From Butyrivibrio sp. WCD3002 (GTDB lineage: Bacteria > Bacillota > Clostridia > Lachnospirales > Lachnospiraceae): a stretch of DNA of 64,000 nucleotides. Shown piece by piece: positions 8,019-15,861 of the stretch. The notes under the pieces are model-generated. The model ran no database searches. It was not told the DNA's origin and saw only the letters and a list, made by a program, of their open reading frames with translations. The stretch's first letter is position 1; each line of letters starts with the position of its first letter. The stretch is from assembly GCF_000424265.1 (NCBI RefSeq), contig NZ_AUJO01000004.1, positions 1 through 64,000 on the forward strand, written 5' to 3'. The position numbers and the translations under genes are program-made.

Positions 8019-9497
8019 TCATCCCATTTCATAGCTATATATTCTGTCCACTTCAAAGCTTTTCATTCCTCTGGAGGAAGCCTTAAAGTCAGCCTTGAAA
8101 GCATCAATACAATTATCTATTTTGAAGCTATCGTTACCTTTGGTGCTTCTTACATTCATCTCAATTACATCCATGAGCCTCATTGTTTTCTTGCCGTCAT
8201 TTTCCGTAAGTATCAGCATTCTGAGGTAATCCTCATATTTAAGACCGGAGCCTCCACCGTCTTTTAGGTGATCGCCAAATGAGAGCATGGCTTCCAGCGA
8301 AAGCCTCCAGCTCTTTGCCGTTTTAACAAGCGGCACCTTTCCGCCTGTAAGCAGAATATGAAGGTCTGAAACACTCTCTGCAAAGGTCCATGACAGGATT
8401 ATTGCAGTTTTAACAATCTCACAGAGCTCCGGCATGGCTATAACCGCCGATGCTGTAAGTGCAAGTGCTTCTGCTTCCGCAAGCTTAGATTTATCCGTCA
8501 TGATATATGCAAAATTTGACGCCTCTCTCCAAAGAAGAAGCTTCTCTGCCACCTTCTCAAGGTTTTTGTAATCGCTGTCCTTTCCCGCATAGATGTATTC
8601 AAGCTCGTATTTAAGTCGTGAATCATCCTTCTCAGCGCCGTAGCAGGACGTTTTCTCAAAAATGTATTCGTTGAAAAGTGCCTTTTCTGATGCTCCCATC
8701 GAAAACTTATCATCCAGTCCCGTTCCTTTTGACAATGATCTATGGGATGCATATAGATCGCTATTAATTGCAGCTGACGAAATTTTTGACATATCGGGGG
8801 CTGCAAGAGTCAGAATCCCTAATCTCCTTTTTGATGCAACCGACTGGGCAGGATTATCGATATCAATTTCTTCATCTTCCCCGTCGCCATCGGTATCTGC
8901 TGAATATGTTTCGGAAATTTCCGAATTATTCTTGTTTACCTTTTTCTGAAAATCCGTGGAATCATAGCCTGTCTTATTAAGATCATCCACATTTTTGCTG
9001 ACGTTCTTCACGATTTTTCCGATGGCATCCCCTTCCATGTATGAAAGGATTTGCCTTTTTAATACTGCTCCGCCATTATCTGATGCAACAGAATATCCGG
9101 TAATGCCTGATTCAAGAAGCTTTGCTGACATATATGTCTTTCTTCCTGTGATGCCTTTGTCAGTAAGCTCAAAGTTTTTCCTGAAATAATCCGCAAGATG
9201 CTCCTCTACATTTTTTATTGAACCGCTTTTACTTCCATAGGAATCATCCAAAAAGAGCAGCCCATATCTGTCAAAAAGCTCTCTGTTATATTCGCCGAGT
9301 ACTGAATTCATTGATATATCCGAAACAAGCTCTGTTTTCATTTTGACCGCACCTATCCGCGCCCCGGAAAGGAGCGCAAGAATAAGTGATAAAATCACGG
9401 TCATTGAAAGTGAGAGATATACTGTAAGGTATCCATTAGCCTGTGACTTTAGCTGCATCTGTGTTAATTGTTTTAAATATCTCATGAACAAGACCAT
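8019..9497 (-). CDS. DUF5702-type Tad-associated membrane protein
   Basis: This protein of about 492 aa begins with a TadE/TadG-like segment, NGYLTVYLSLSMTVILSLIL, followed by a conserved region (GEYNRELFDRYGLLFLDDSYG) found in DUF5702 proteins. The rest is a large extracytoplasmic part with no enzymatic motif. By position it acts like TadG, a large minor pilus component, in the Tad operon. Its start overlaps the pilin gene by ~60 bp. ATG 9497 is chosen because GGAG lies just upstream; the next ATG at 9485 is possible. Confidence 0.7.
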   Translation of the reverse strand: MVLFMRYLKQLTQMQLKSQANGYLTVYLSLSMTVILSLILALLSGARIGAVKMKTELVSDISMNSVLGEYNRELFDRYGLLFLDDSYGSKSGSIKNVEEHLADYFRKNFELTDKGITGRKTYMSAKLLESGITGYSVASDNGGAVLKRQILSYMEGDAIGKIVKNVSKNVDDLNKTGYDSTDFQKKVNKNNSEISETYSADTDGDGEDEEIDIDNPAQSVASKRRLGILTLAAPDMSKISSAAINSDLYASHRSLSKGTGLDDKFSMGASEKALFNEYIFEKTSCYGAEKDDSRLKYELEYIYAGKDSDYKNLEKVAEKLLLWREASNFAYIMTDKSKLAEAEALALTASAVIAMPELCEIVKTAIILSWTFAESVSDLHILLTGGKVPLVKTAKSWRLSLEAMLSFGDHLKDGGGSGLKYEDYLRMLILTENDGKKTMRLMDVIEMNVRSTKGNDSFKIDNCIDAFKADFKASSRGMKSFEVDRIYSYEMG

Positions 9498-9678
9498 CAA
9501 GCTCCTTTTTAAAGATGATAACCAGGCCGATCAGCACCACGATGATAAGAATGACCTCCACTGTGCCCATTCCTCTCTCATCAAGAAGAAATTCCTTTGC
9601 CTTAAATGCCAGATAATTTCCTCTGTCTCTTACTGTTTCGATTACTCCTCTTAATCCTTCTTTTACTCTGTTTTTCAT
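9436..9678 (-). CDS. flp: Flp1-type pilin (major Tad pilin)
   Basis: This 80-aa prepilin has a basic 36-residue leader ending in DERG, then MGTVEVILIIVVLIGLVI. Cleavage after Gly36 would place Glu41 at position +5 of the mature pilin, the hallmark of type IV prepilins. The hydrophobic helix follows directly and the mature protein would be only ~44 residues, typical of Flp pilins. An AGGAGGAG ribosome site precedes ATG, one of the strongest in the operon, as expected for a major subunit. Either A24 peptidase could process it. Confidence 0.88.
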   Translation of the reverse strand: MKNRVKEGLRGVIETVRDRGNYLAFKAKEFLLDERGMGTVEVILIIVVLIGLVIIFKKELDGLVHEIFKTINTDAAKVTG

Positions 9679-9733
9679 TTTTCTCCTCCTAATATGGTTA
9701 ATAATTTATTTAGTAACACTCTTGTGATTACTA

Positions 9734-11203
9734 TCAGAATGATAAATATGCGGGAACCATGATAACTATCATTACAATAAGCAGCATCATTATCATGGGG
9801 ACAAGAAGCTTGGTCCCCGCTTCTTCGCCAAGCCTTCTGGCGTAGCTCATGCGCTCCTTTACTGCTTTATCCGCTTCTTCTTTTAGCAAAAATGCGAGCT
9901 CACTGTTTCCTTTTTTCAGATTTTGAGACAAAAGTGTCACCAACCTGGTGTACTGCTGGGCTCCGCATCTTACCCCAAATCTCTCATATACAGAAAGCTC
10001 TGATACTCCGCTTTGAAGCTCATTTGATGATTTTTTAATCTCTTCATATAAAAAGCTTTTGGCGCCGCCGCTATCCAGCTCTTTCTTATACTCCTCTGAG
10101 AAAAGCTCAAGAATGGCTCTCACTGATAAACCGGCCCCCATATAGAGGACAAGCCTTGATATGAACTGCGGATAATCCAGAATCAGCTTCCTTTTTCTCT
10201 CTTCCACCGCTTTATCCAGCTCCTTATCCTTAAAGACAAAGATTAGCGCTGATGAGATAATGACCAAAATAAGTATCATGAGACTGTTGTCATCTATAGT
10301 CTCTGAAAATATCAGCGACTTTCCCAAAACCTCACTTGGAAGCTCGAAGCTTTCCTTTTCTCTGCTACCTTCCTCTGCCTTTATCAGCTCCTCCTGAATT
10401 TTCTTTCGTAAAAAATCCGCTCCTGTGAGTTCCCTTTCATAAACATTTACAAAAAACTCATGCTCCCAGTTCATTTCCAGATAAGATATCTGTGCTGTTA
10501 AAACCACCAGGGCTCCTTTATCCGGAATCCCTTCTCCTGCAACCCTTCCATCGTAGGAAATTACATCACAGTCATCCGTTTTCCAGCTTATTTCAAAGGG
10601 ATATCCCGGCACCTTTGTCACAAGATTAAGGTCCTTTTCTACATGACTTAAATCCTCATTTTCACCAAGAATTATCGTAGGAAGCTCCCCTATCAGCTTT
10701 GTAAACAGCTCCTGCGCCTGCTTCCTTGTATAGGCTCTCTCTTTAACAAGCAGTTCAAAATCGCCGTAGCTTTCACCGTCTTGACCTGTTACCGTAAGGG
10801 TTTGTGTGGTTTCGCTTTTGTCATATCCATTTCTTATGAGAAAGCCCTTTTCATCAAAAATGTCACTTCTTCTGGCCTGCAGATAACATACGGCCGCAAG
10901 AAATGAGCCCATGGTGATAAGCATCAGCGTAAAGCCAATTTTTCTGATGTAGTACTCACCCTGCTCCTTCTCCACATCAGTCTTGGAATTAAGAGCCTTT
11001 AAGCCGCTTTCGACCTTCTTCCTTGAAGGTGATCTATAGAAAAACCTGCTTTCTTTAATAAATCTTCTGTACAGAAAGGCAGCTATTTTATTAAAAAGGG
11101 TGCTTATTCTGTCCTTTGATAAATCTAAGGAAAGCTTCTCTTCAGCAGATAAGAGATATAAAAGTCCCATATATGCCGGAATCATCAGATATAATGCTAT
11201 CAA
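9734..11203 (-). CDS. tadC: Tad pilus inner-membrane protein TadC
   Basis: This 489-aa protein has a C-terminal type II secretion F (T2SSF) domain, with YPQFISRLVLYMGAGLS near residue 355 and the terminal helix MIMMLLIVMIVIMVPAYL. The N-terminal half has membrane helices and a large extracytoplasmic insert (~150-300). With TadB it forms the membrane platform on which the TadA ATPase acts. The start is probably TTG 11203, seven bases after GGAGG; an ATG six codons in is the alternative. It lies 15 bp after tadB. Confidence 0.85.
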   Translation of the reverse strand: MIALYLMIPAYMGLLYLLSAEEKLSLDLSKDRISTLFNKIAAFLYRRFIKESRFFYRSPSRKKVESGLKALNSKTDVEKEQGEYYIRKIGFTLMLITMGSFLAAVCYLQARRSDIFDEKGFLIRNGYDKSETTQTLTVTGQDGESYGDFELLVKERAYTRKQAQELFTKLIGELPTIILGENEDLSHVEKDLNLVTKVPGYPFEISWKTDDCDVISYDGRVAGEGIPDKGALVVLTAQISYLEMNWEHEFFVNVYERELTGADFLRKKIQEELIKAEEGSREKESFELPSEVLGKSLIFSETIDDNSLMILILVIISSALIFVFKDKELDKAVEERKRKLILDYPQFISRLVLYMGAGLSVRAILELFSEEYKKELDSGGAKSFLYEEIKKSSNELQSGVSELSVYERFGVRCGAQQYTRLVTLLSQNLKKGNSELAFLLKEEADKAVKERMSYARRLGEEAGTKLLVPMIMMLLIVMIVIMVPAYLSF

Positions 11204-11218
11204 TGCAAAACCTCCATA

Positions 11219-11983
11219 TTAAATCTCTATCGTTACTATCTTCTCTATCATCAGATATGCAGCTATGTAGATAAGAAGGCATACAGTCATGACAAACACG
11301 CCAAGCACATTTCCATATAAGACATCAAAAAATCCCGGATTTGTCAGTCCTACGTATGCCATTATTCCAAAGGGGACCATTTCCATAATCTGCGCCTCCA
11401 TACGCTTCGCGGATATAATCACGTCTATCTCATTTTCCACTTCCATTCGTTTACCGATTACATCCACGCACCTCTCTATGGTCTCAGTCATATTTCCGCC
11501 ACTTCTCTTTGCTACGGCAAACACTCCCGCAAACTCTGAAATGTCTCTGTTTCCTGATTTTCTGCCAAGCTTACGTATCATTTTTTCCACGGAGATATTG
11601 TTATTTATACCCTGGTGAATAATCTCCAGCTCTTTGCAGATAGGAGCATGCTTTCCGTAGAGAAGCTTCATATCGTGCTTTGCTTCAAGAAAGGAATTCT
11701 CCACTGAATATCCGGCTTTTTGAGCAGTGGACACTGCCATCATGGCATCCTTAAACTGTATGCCAAGATCGTGGTTGTCTTTTAGTTCTTTTTTCTTCTT
11801 TTCATGAAAAAACCAGGGTACCGAAAGAGGCAGAATGAAGACGGATACGGCAAATGATCCGTAAAAGAGCTTACCTGCAAGAAGAAGTATCAAAACATTT
11901 CTTAAAAGAATTGGTATATCAGATGGCACATATCTATATCGTAAGGCCTGCTGCCAATAGCTTTTCAACGTTTGTAAGATCAT
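11219..11983 (-). CDS. tadB: Tad pilus inner-membrane protein TadB
   Basis: This protein of about 254 aa has an N-terminal helix, a cytoplasmic T2SSF domain (FKDAMMAVSTAQKAGYSVENSF, then EFAGVFAVAKRSGGNMTETIE) and two C-terminal helices. It partners with TadC as the pilus assembly platform. The start at ATG 11983 follows GGAG by eight bases; an in-frame GTG at 12001 is possible. The gene overlaps the end of the tadA fragment, so its translation was probably coupled to tadA before that gene was split. Confidence 0.85.
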   Translation of the reverse strand: MILQTLKSYWQQALRYRYVPSDIPILLRNVLILLLAGKLFYGSFAVSVFILPLSVPWFFHEKKKKELKDNHDLGIQFKDAMMAVSTAQKAGYSVENSFLEAKHDMKLLYGKHAPICKELEIIHQGINNNISVEKMIRKLGRKSGNRDISEFAGVFAVAKRSGGNMTETIERCVDVIGKRMEVENEIDVIISAKRMEAQIMEMVPFGIMAYVGLTNPGFFDVLYGNVLGVFVMTVCLLIYIAAYLMIEKIVTIEI

Positions 11984-12278
11984 TTTCTTTTCTCCACTCA
12001 CCTATGACTTTGTTATTTTCATCTACTCCGGTCTCCTTAAACCGGTACAACGTACGCATTACTATTTCTCCGGTCTTATCGTCCAGCTTTCCCGTCAGTT
12101 CGCATATTTCAAGCACCTTCCTTGTTCTGTCACGAAGTCTTCCAAGCTGCACAATTATGTCGATTCCCGATGCAATCTGTCCTCGTATCGCACTTAGAGG
12201 AATGTCCATTCCCATTAGTACCATGGTCTCAAGACGGGAAAGCATGTCAGATGCACTGTTGGCATGACCTGTTGACAT
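11934..12278 (-). pseudogene. tadA: tadA (cpaF) 3' fragment, separated by the IME
   Basis: These 114 residues are the C-terminal part of the TadA/CpaF secretion ATPase: STGHANSASDMLSRLETMV, then SAIRGQIASGIDIIVQ with the Arg and Gln positions conserved in this family. The N-terminal part, ending in LQAMNTGH, lies 41.8 kb away at 54062-54941 on the same strand. In intact homologues these two stretches are nearly adjacent. The fragment begins at ATG 12278, nine bases after an AGAGGAG sequence at the element edge, so it may be translated alone. Without the Walker A site it cannot be an ATPase. Confidence 0.9.
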
Positions 12279-12294
12279 TGAGATATGCTCCTCT

Positions 12295-12307
12295 TACACA
12301 TCTTGAC
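12295..12307 (+). repeat. Left end of the IME (attL candidate)
   Basis: On the plus strand TACACATCTTGAC marks the left element edge. Its exact inverted copy, GTCAAGATGTGTA, stands at the right edge (54047-54059). The 4 bp TACA (12295-12298) also occurs directly at 54058-54061 and is the best candidate for the exchanged core. The 2-bp crossover itself cannot be identified from one allele. Confidence 0.7.
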
Positions 12308-12507
12308 CCGAATAGGGACAAGGTGTTTTTTTTCACCTTTCAATACAATGCACCTGAAAATAATCAATTAACCATCAGATGCTATCTTAGGTCCATTTGA
12401 AAAGGGGTAATGGTGAAAAAACATTTGAAGTAAAGAAAAATAAATATAGTGTTCAAGTAAACACAGAAAATACGTTTTTAAACATTTCATAAGGGAGGAT
12501 TGTTAAG
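12299..12507 (+). promoter_or_regulatory. IME left-end regulatory tract upstream of parA
   Basis: No complete gene lies in these ~210 bp. There is a small hairpin AAGGTG/CACCTT around eight T at 12320-12339. A GTGTT/AACAC inverted repeat lies at 12449-12464, and an AGGGAGGA ribosome site precedes the parA ATG. An open frame continues from the attL core to a stop at 12400; in a circular element it would extend the recombinase. I see no convincing -35/-10 pair for parA. Confidence 0.45.
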
Positions 12508-13320
12508 ATGTGCAAAGTTATAGCCGTAGCTAACCAAAAAGGGGGTGTTGGTAAGACTGTTACCAGCGTAAACCTTGGAATAGGACTTGCAAGAGAAGGC
12601 AAAAAAGTCATGATCATTGACTCAGATCCACAAGGCAGCCTTACGATCAGTCTTGGGTGTAAGGAACCTGATAGCCTTGATTATACTCTTGCGAACGCCC
12701 TTATCAACATCATAAATGATGAGCCTACAGACATAAATAAGGGTCTTATCCATCATGTGGAAGGTATTGATTTAATGCCTGGAAATATAGAACTTTCAAG
12801 TTTGGAGATAACACTTACAGGAGTTATAAGCAGGGAAACAATCCTACGGCAATACGTTGAAAAGGCTAGAAATATGTATGACTACATCATCTTGGACTGT
12901 GCTCCATCACTAGGGATGATGACCATAAACGCGCTGGCATGTGCAGATTCAGTGATAATACCTTGTCAGGCGGCATATCTCCCCGTCAAAGGACTTCAGC
13001 AACTGATAAAGACCATAGGCAGGGTAAAACGTCAGCTCAATCCCAAACTTAATATAGAAGGAATTCTTATTACAATGGTGGATAACCGCACTAATTATGC
13101 AAAAGATATCAGCAATCAGATCTATGAAGTATATTCATCTAGCATAAAAGTATTTCCAATAGGGATTCCATTATCAGTAAGGGCTGCGGAGATCAGTGCT
13201 ACAGGAAACAGCATATACGTATATGATCCCAAAGGCAAAGCAGCATTTGCTTACAAAGAGCTAATCAAGGAGGTTATGAAGAATGACGAAAAGAGTTGGT
13301 CAGACAGTAAAGCTGTCTAG
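12508..13320 (+). CDS. parA: ParA-family partition ATPase
   Basis: This 270-aa protein has the deviant Walker A motif KGGVGKT (residues 11-17) at the N-terminus and the IIDSDPQGSLTI Walker A' stretch. DYIILDCAPSLGMMT serves as Walker B. It belongs to the ParA/MinD/Soj group that positions plasmids or circular element intermediates along the nucleoid, with ParB as partner. The ribosome site is AGGGAGGA, eight bases before ATG. The stop overlaps the parB start by 38 bp, so the two are coupled. Partition genes suggest that the element spends time as a replicating circle. Confidence 0.93.
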   Translation: MCKVIAVANQKGGVGKTVTSVNLGIGLAREGKKVMIIDSDPQGSLTISLGCKEPDSLDYTLANALINIINDEPTDINKGLIHHVEGIDLMPGNIELSSLEITLTGVISRETILRQYVEKARNMYDYIILDCAPSLGMMTINALACADSVIIPCQAAYLPVKGLQQLIKTIGRVKRQLNPKLNIEGILITMVDNRTNYAKDISNQIYEVYSSSIKVFPIGIPLSVRAAEISATGNSIYVYDPKGKAAFAYKELIKEVMKNDEKSWSDSKAV

Positions 13321-14197
13321 TATTGAAGAACTCCTTGGTGTTCCAAATACCGAAGGAACTGTGGATCTCGATGTGCAAACGATTTATCCGTTTGAGAACC
13401 ATCCTTTCAAGGTCGTTGATGATAAAAAAATGAACGACCTTGTGGAAAGCATAAAAGAAAGAGGCGTACTTACACCAGTCCTTGTCAGACCTGATGATGA
13501 AGGAACTTATGAAATGATTTCCGGTCATAGAAGACTTCATGCAGCCAAGAGAGCTGGGCTGCGGAAGATACCTGCAATCATTAAAGAAATGACAAACGAT
13601 GATGCAACCATTGCCATGGTAGACAGCAATGTTCAACGAGAAGAAGTTTTACCGAGTGAAAAAGCATTCGCATATAAGATGAAACTCAATGCTATCAAAC
13701 ATCAGGGTGTTAAAAGAACTTCACCCCAAGTTGGGGTGAAGTTACAAGCAGCAGATATCGTAGGTGAAACATCTGGAGTCAGTGGTACACAAGTTTCAAG
13801 AATAATCAGGCTTACAGAGTTAATTCCAAAGCTTTTAGATATGGTCGATCAAAAGAGACTTGCTGTAAATGTTGGTGTGGAAATTTCTTTTTTAAATAAG
13901 AACTATCAGCAATGGCTCTATGAATACATCCATGAAAATGGCATGCTCAAGCTTAAACAGGTTATGGAATTAAGAAAATACCGCGATGATGATTCACTCA
14001 CTCAGGAACAGATGATAGACATCCTTATCAAAGGCAGGGCAACATCACAGACAAGAAAGAAAATAACCATTACTGAGCATAAGCTCAGCAAGTTTTTCCC
14101 AGCAAATTATACACAGCCAGAGATAGAAAGAATCATAGTAGAACTTTTGGAACAATGGAAACAAGAACATGAAAGTGAAGAACAGAATAATGCTTGA
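13283..14197 (+). CDS. parB: ParB-family partition protein
   Basis: This 304-aa protein has the ParB/Srx N-terminal nuclease-like domain: LVESIKERGVLTPVLVRP, then the GHRRLHAAKRAG motif that in ParB binds CTP. A helix-turn-helix region follows (SGVSGTQVSRIIRLTELIP). It would bind parS-like sites on the element and work with ParA. It overlaps parA upstream and the first Rep-like gene downstream. A 27-bp near-perfect palindrome lies within its coding sequence and encodes the linker before the helix-turn-helix. Confidence 0.92.
   Translation: MTKRVGQTVKLSSIEELLGVPNTEGTVDLDVQTIYPFENHPFKVVDDKKMNDLVESIKERGVLTPVLVRPDDEGTYEMISGHRRLHAAKRAGLRKIPAIIKEMTNDDATIAMVDSNVQREEVLPSEKAFAYKMKLNAIKHQGVKRTSPQVGVKLQAADIVGETSGVSGTQVSRIIRLTELIPKLLDMVDQKRLAVNVGVEISFLNKNYQQWLYEYIHENGMLKLKQVMELRKYRDDDSLTQEQMIDILIKGRATSQTRKKITITEHKLSKFFPANYTQPEIERIIVELLEQWKQEHESEEQNNA
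13717..13743. repeat. 27-bp palindrome inside parB
   Basis: The arms AACTTCACCCCAA and TTGGGGTGAAGTT (13 bp each, perfect) flank a single G. It is in frame and encodes the TSPQVGVKL region of ParB. It could be a parS-like self-binding site, a translational hairpin, or a repeat captured by the gene. It does not resemble the B. subtilis parS consensus. Confidence 0.75.
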
Positions 14198-14555
14198 ATA
14201 CTATTACGGAGCACAGTCCAGGCAGTATGCCTCGGTGGAGATACCGAAGGAACTCCTGACGGGGAAGGATTTTTCTTCCCTGTCACCATCATCAAAGGTG
14301 CTGTACGCAGTACTACTGGACAAGATGCATGATGCCAAGAAAAATAACTGGTTTGATGAGAATAACAGGATTTACATCATTTATCCACTAAGAAAGATTG
14401 AAGAAGATATCAATTTTTCAAAGCATACAATTATTGACTGCATGAATGAACTAGAAGAAATGGGGCTAATTTGCAAACTTCAATCAAAAGGAAAACCTAG
14501 CAGAATTTATGTAAAAAATTTCAACAAAAGACATACATTTCAACTAATAGGGTAG
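14169..14555 (+). CDS. Short replication-initiator-like protein (RepA_N type)
   Basis: This 128-aa protein resembles the N-terminal domain of RepA_N replication initiators: a YYYG start, then SPSSKVLYAVLLDKMHDAKKN, NNRIYIIYPLRKIEED and a winged-helix-like NELEEMGLICKLQ. It lacks the long C-terminal region of a full initiator. The downstream 314-aa protein has the same N-terminal domain, so this looks like a shortened paralogue. It may regulate or assist replication rather than initiate it. The ATG overlaps the parB stop; a second ATG seven codons in is possible. Confidence 0.72.
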   Translation: MKVKNRIMLEYYYGAQSRQYASVEIPKELLTGKDFSSLSPSSKVLYAVLLDKMHDAKKNNWFDENNRIYIIYPLRKIEEDINFSKHTIIDCMNELEEMGLICKLQSKGKPSRIYVKNFNKRHTFQLIG

Positions 14556-14614
14556 TGCAAAAACTGCACCACTAAAATAATAGAATGGAAATAAAATGAA
14601 GGGAGAAGAAAAGC

Positions 14615-15559
14615 TTGAACGCAAAAATCGTTTTTGACTATTTTTATGGTCAGGAATCCGAAATGCATACATTTTACAGAATTCCAAAGCTCCTATTTGA
14701 TAATTCATATTTCATGGATATGACAAATGATGCGAAGATCCTGTATGGACTTATGCTGGACAGAATGTCATTATCACAGAAAAACAAGTGGTTTGACGAG
14801 CAGAACAGGGCATTTATCCTGTTTTCACAGACAGAAGCCATGAATCTGATCAAATGCAAAAAGAATAAGGCTATAAGCTTATTCAGGGAATTAGAGAATA
14901 TTGGACTTGTTGAGAGAAGAAAGCAGGGGCAGGGGAATCCGGATAGATTATATCTAAAGGATTTTGTTGAGAGAGATACAGAAAAGAACCAGAGGTTGGA
15001 AAAATCAACTTCAGAACAAGATGAAAAAGTTTCAGAGGTTGGAAAAATCAACCGGTTGGAAAATCAAACTTCTAGTAGTTGGAAAAATCAGCCTCTAGAA
15101 GTTGGAAAATCCAACCCTAATTATAATAATATTAATAATACTAACAAAGTAATACTAACAAATCATATCTCTTCGATAGAGCCTGATGCGAATGATGAAT
15201 ATGAAGCATATTCCGAGATTATCAGAGAGAATATATCACTGGACATCATGCTGGAACGCTTTCCTGATGATAAAGAGATTATTGAAGGAATCTATGACCT
15301 TATCCTCGAAACGGTGCTTTGTAAAAATGAAACTACCTGGATTGCCAAGAACCAGTATCCTACCAATTTTGTAAAATCCAAGTTTCTCAAGCTTAACAAT
15401 CTGCATCTCGAGTATGTGATGGAATGCATGAGAAATAACACAACAAAAATCAGAAACATGAAGAATTATCTTCGGTCTACACTGTTTAATGCACCTTCGA
15501 CCATGGGCAGTTACTTCCAGTCAGAAGTCAGTCATGACAAGGCTTGTGGAATCATTTGA
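14615..15559 (+). CDS. Replication initiator protein RepA (RepA_N domain, DUF6017-type C-terminus)
   Basis: Residues ~1-115 form the RepA_N winged-helix domain (DAKILYGLMLDRMSLSQKNKW, then LFRELENIGLVERRKQGQG). A low-complexity linker with repeated Ser/Lys/Asn/Trp units (~120-170) leads to a C-terminal DUF6017-like domain (TTWIAKNQYPTNFVKSKFL). Such proteins initiate theta replication of Firmicutes plasmids and of ICE/IME circles by binding iterons, which often lie within the rep gene itself. The linker here is coded by repeated GTTGGAAAAATCA-like units near 14994-15110, which could be the iterons. It follows the short paralogue by 59 bp. Confidence 0.82.
   Translation: MNAKIVFDYFYGQESEMHTFYRIPKLLFDNSYFMDMTNDAKILYGLMLDRMSLSQKNKWFDEQNRAFILFSQTEAMNLIKCKKNKAISLFRELENIGLVERRKQGQGNPDRLYLKDFVERDTEKNQRLEKSTSEQDEKVSEVGKINRLENQTSSSWKNQPLEVGKSNPNYNNINNTNKVILTNHISSIEPDANDEYEAYSEIIRENISLDIMLERFPDDKEIIEGIYDLILETVLCKNETTWIAKNQYPTNFVKSKFLKLNNLHLEYVMECMRNNTTKIRNMKNYLRSTLFNAPSTMGSYFQSEVSHDKACGII
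14994..15113 (+). repeat. Iteron-like repeats within rep
   Basis: Variants of the unit GGTTGGAAAAATCAA occur several times (near 14995, 15038, 15054, 15078 and 15100), spaced irregularly over ~115 bp. Repeats inside a RepA_N gene are the usual place for the initiator's own binding sites, so this is a candidate origin of replication. The call is an inference from pattern and context. Confidence 0.5.
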
Positions 15560-15815
15560 AACCCGAAGATAGATGAAGGACATTATGTTAGCAGTTATTC
15601 TTATGCCACCTGGCTTATTACATTGAATTGCAAAGATGCATGTGGCAAGGTTTGCCTTTGCTCAACGCAAAAATAGGAAGATCCGTGCCGGCGTTCATGA
15701 TACAGAACACGTAACCTAATAATGACCGGACTAAATAGCTCATATTTAGTATAACGGTGTTTGAATGCGGAGCAGTGGGAGGGCCTGGCTTCCCAAGAGA
15801 TATAACATTAATAGC
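15560..15815. other. Non-coding tract after rep
   Basis: About 255 bp without a credible gene lie between rep (plus strand) and the terminator of the first R-M operon (minus strand). There are short inverted words (for example ATGCCAC near 15603 and GTGGCA near 15642), but no promoter, tRNA or known RNA family that I recognise. Confidence 0.4.
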
Positions 15816-15854
15816 AAAAACCTGAGATTGCTCCTTAGGCTGAACAATCTCAGG
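15816..15854 (-). terminator. Intrinsic terminator of the hsd operon
   Basis: The 10-bp stem CCTGAGATTG/CAATCTCAGG (15821-15830 with 15845-15854) is followed on the minus strand by five T. It lies directly downstream of the hsdR stop at 15862. Confidence 0.88.
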
Positions 15855-15861
15855 TAATCCC

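Noticed and set aside
12122-12400. 92-aa plus-strand open frame across the left element edge
   Set aside because: Not a gene on its own; its last 33 codons are noted as a possible recombinase tail in the circular form.
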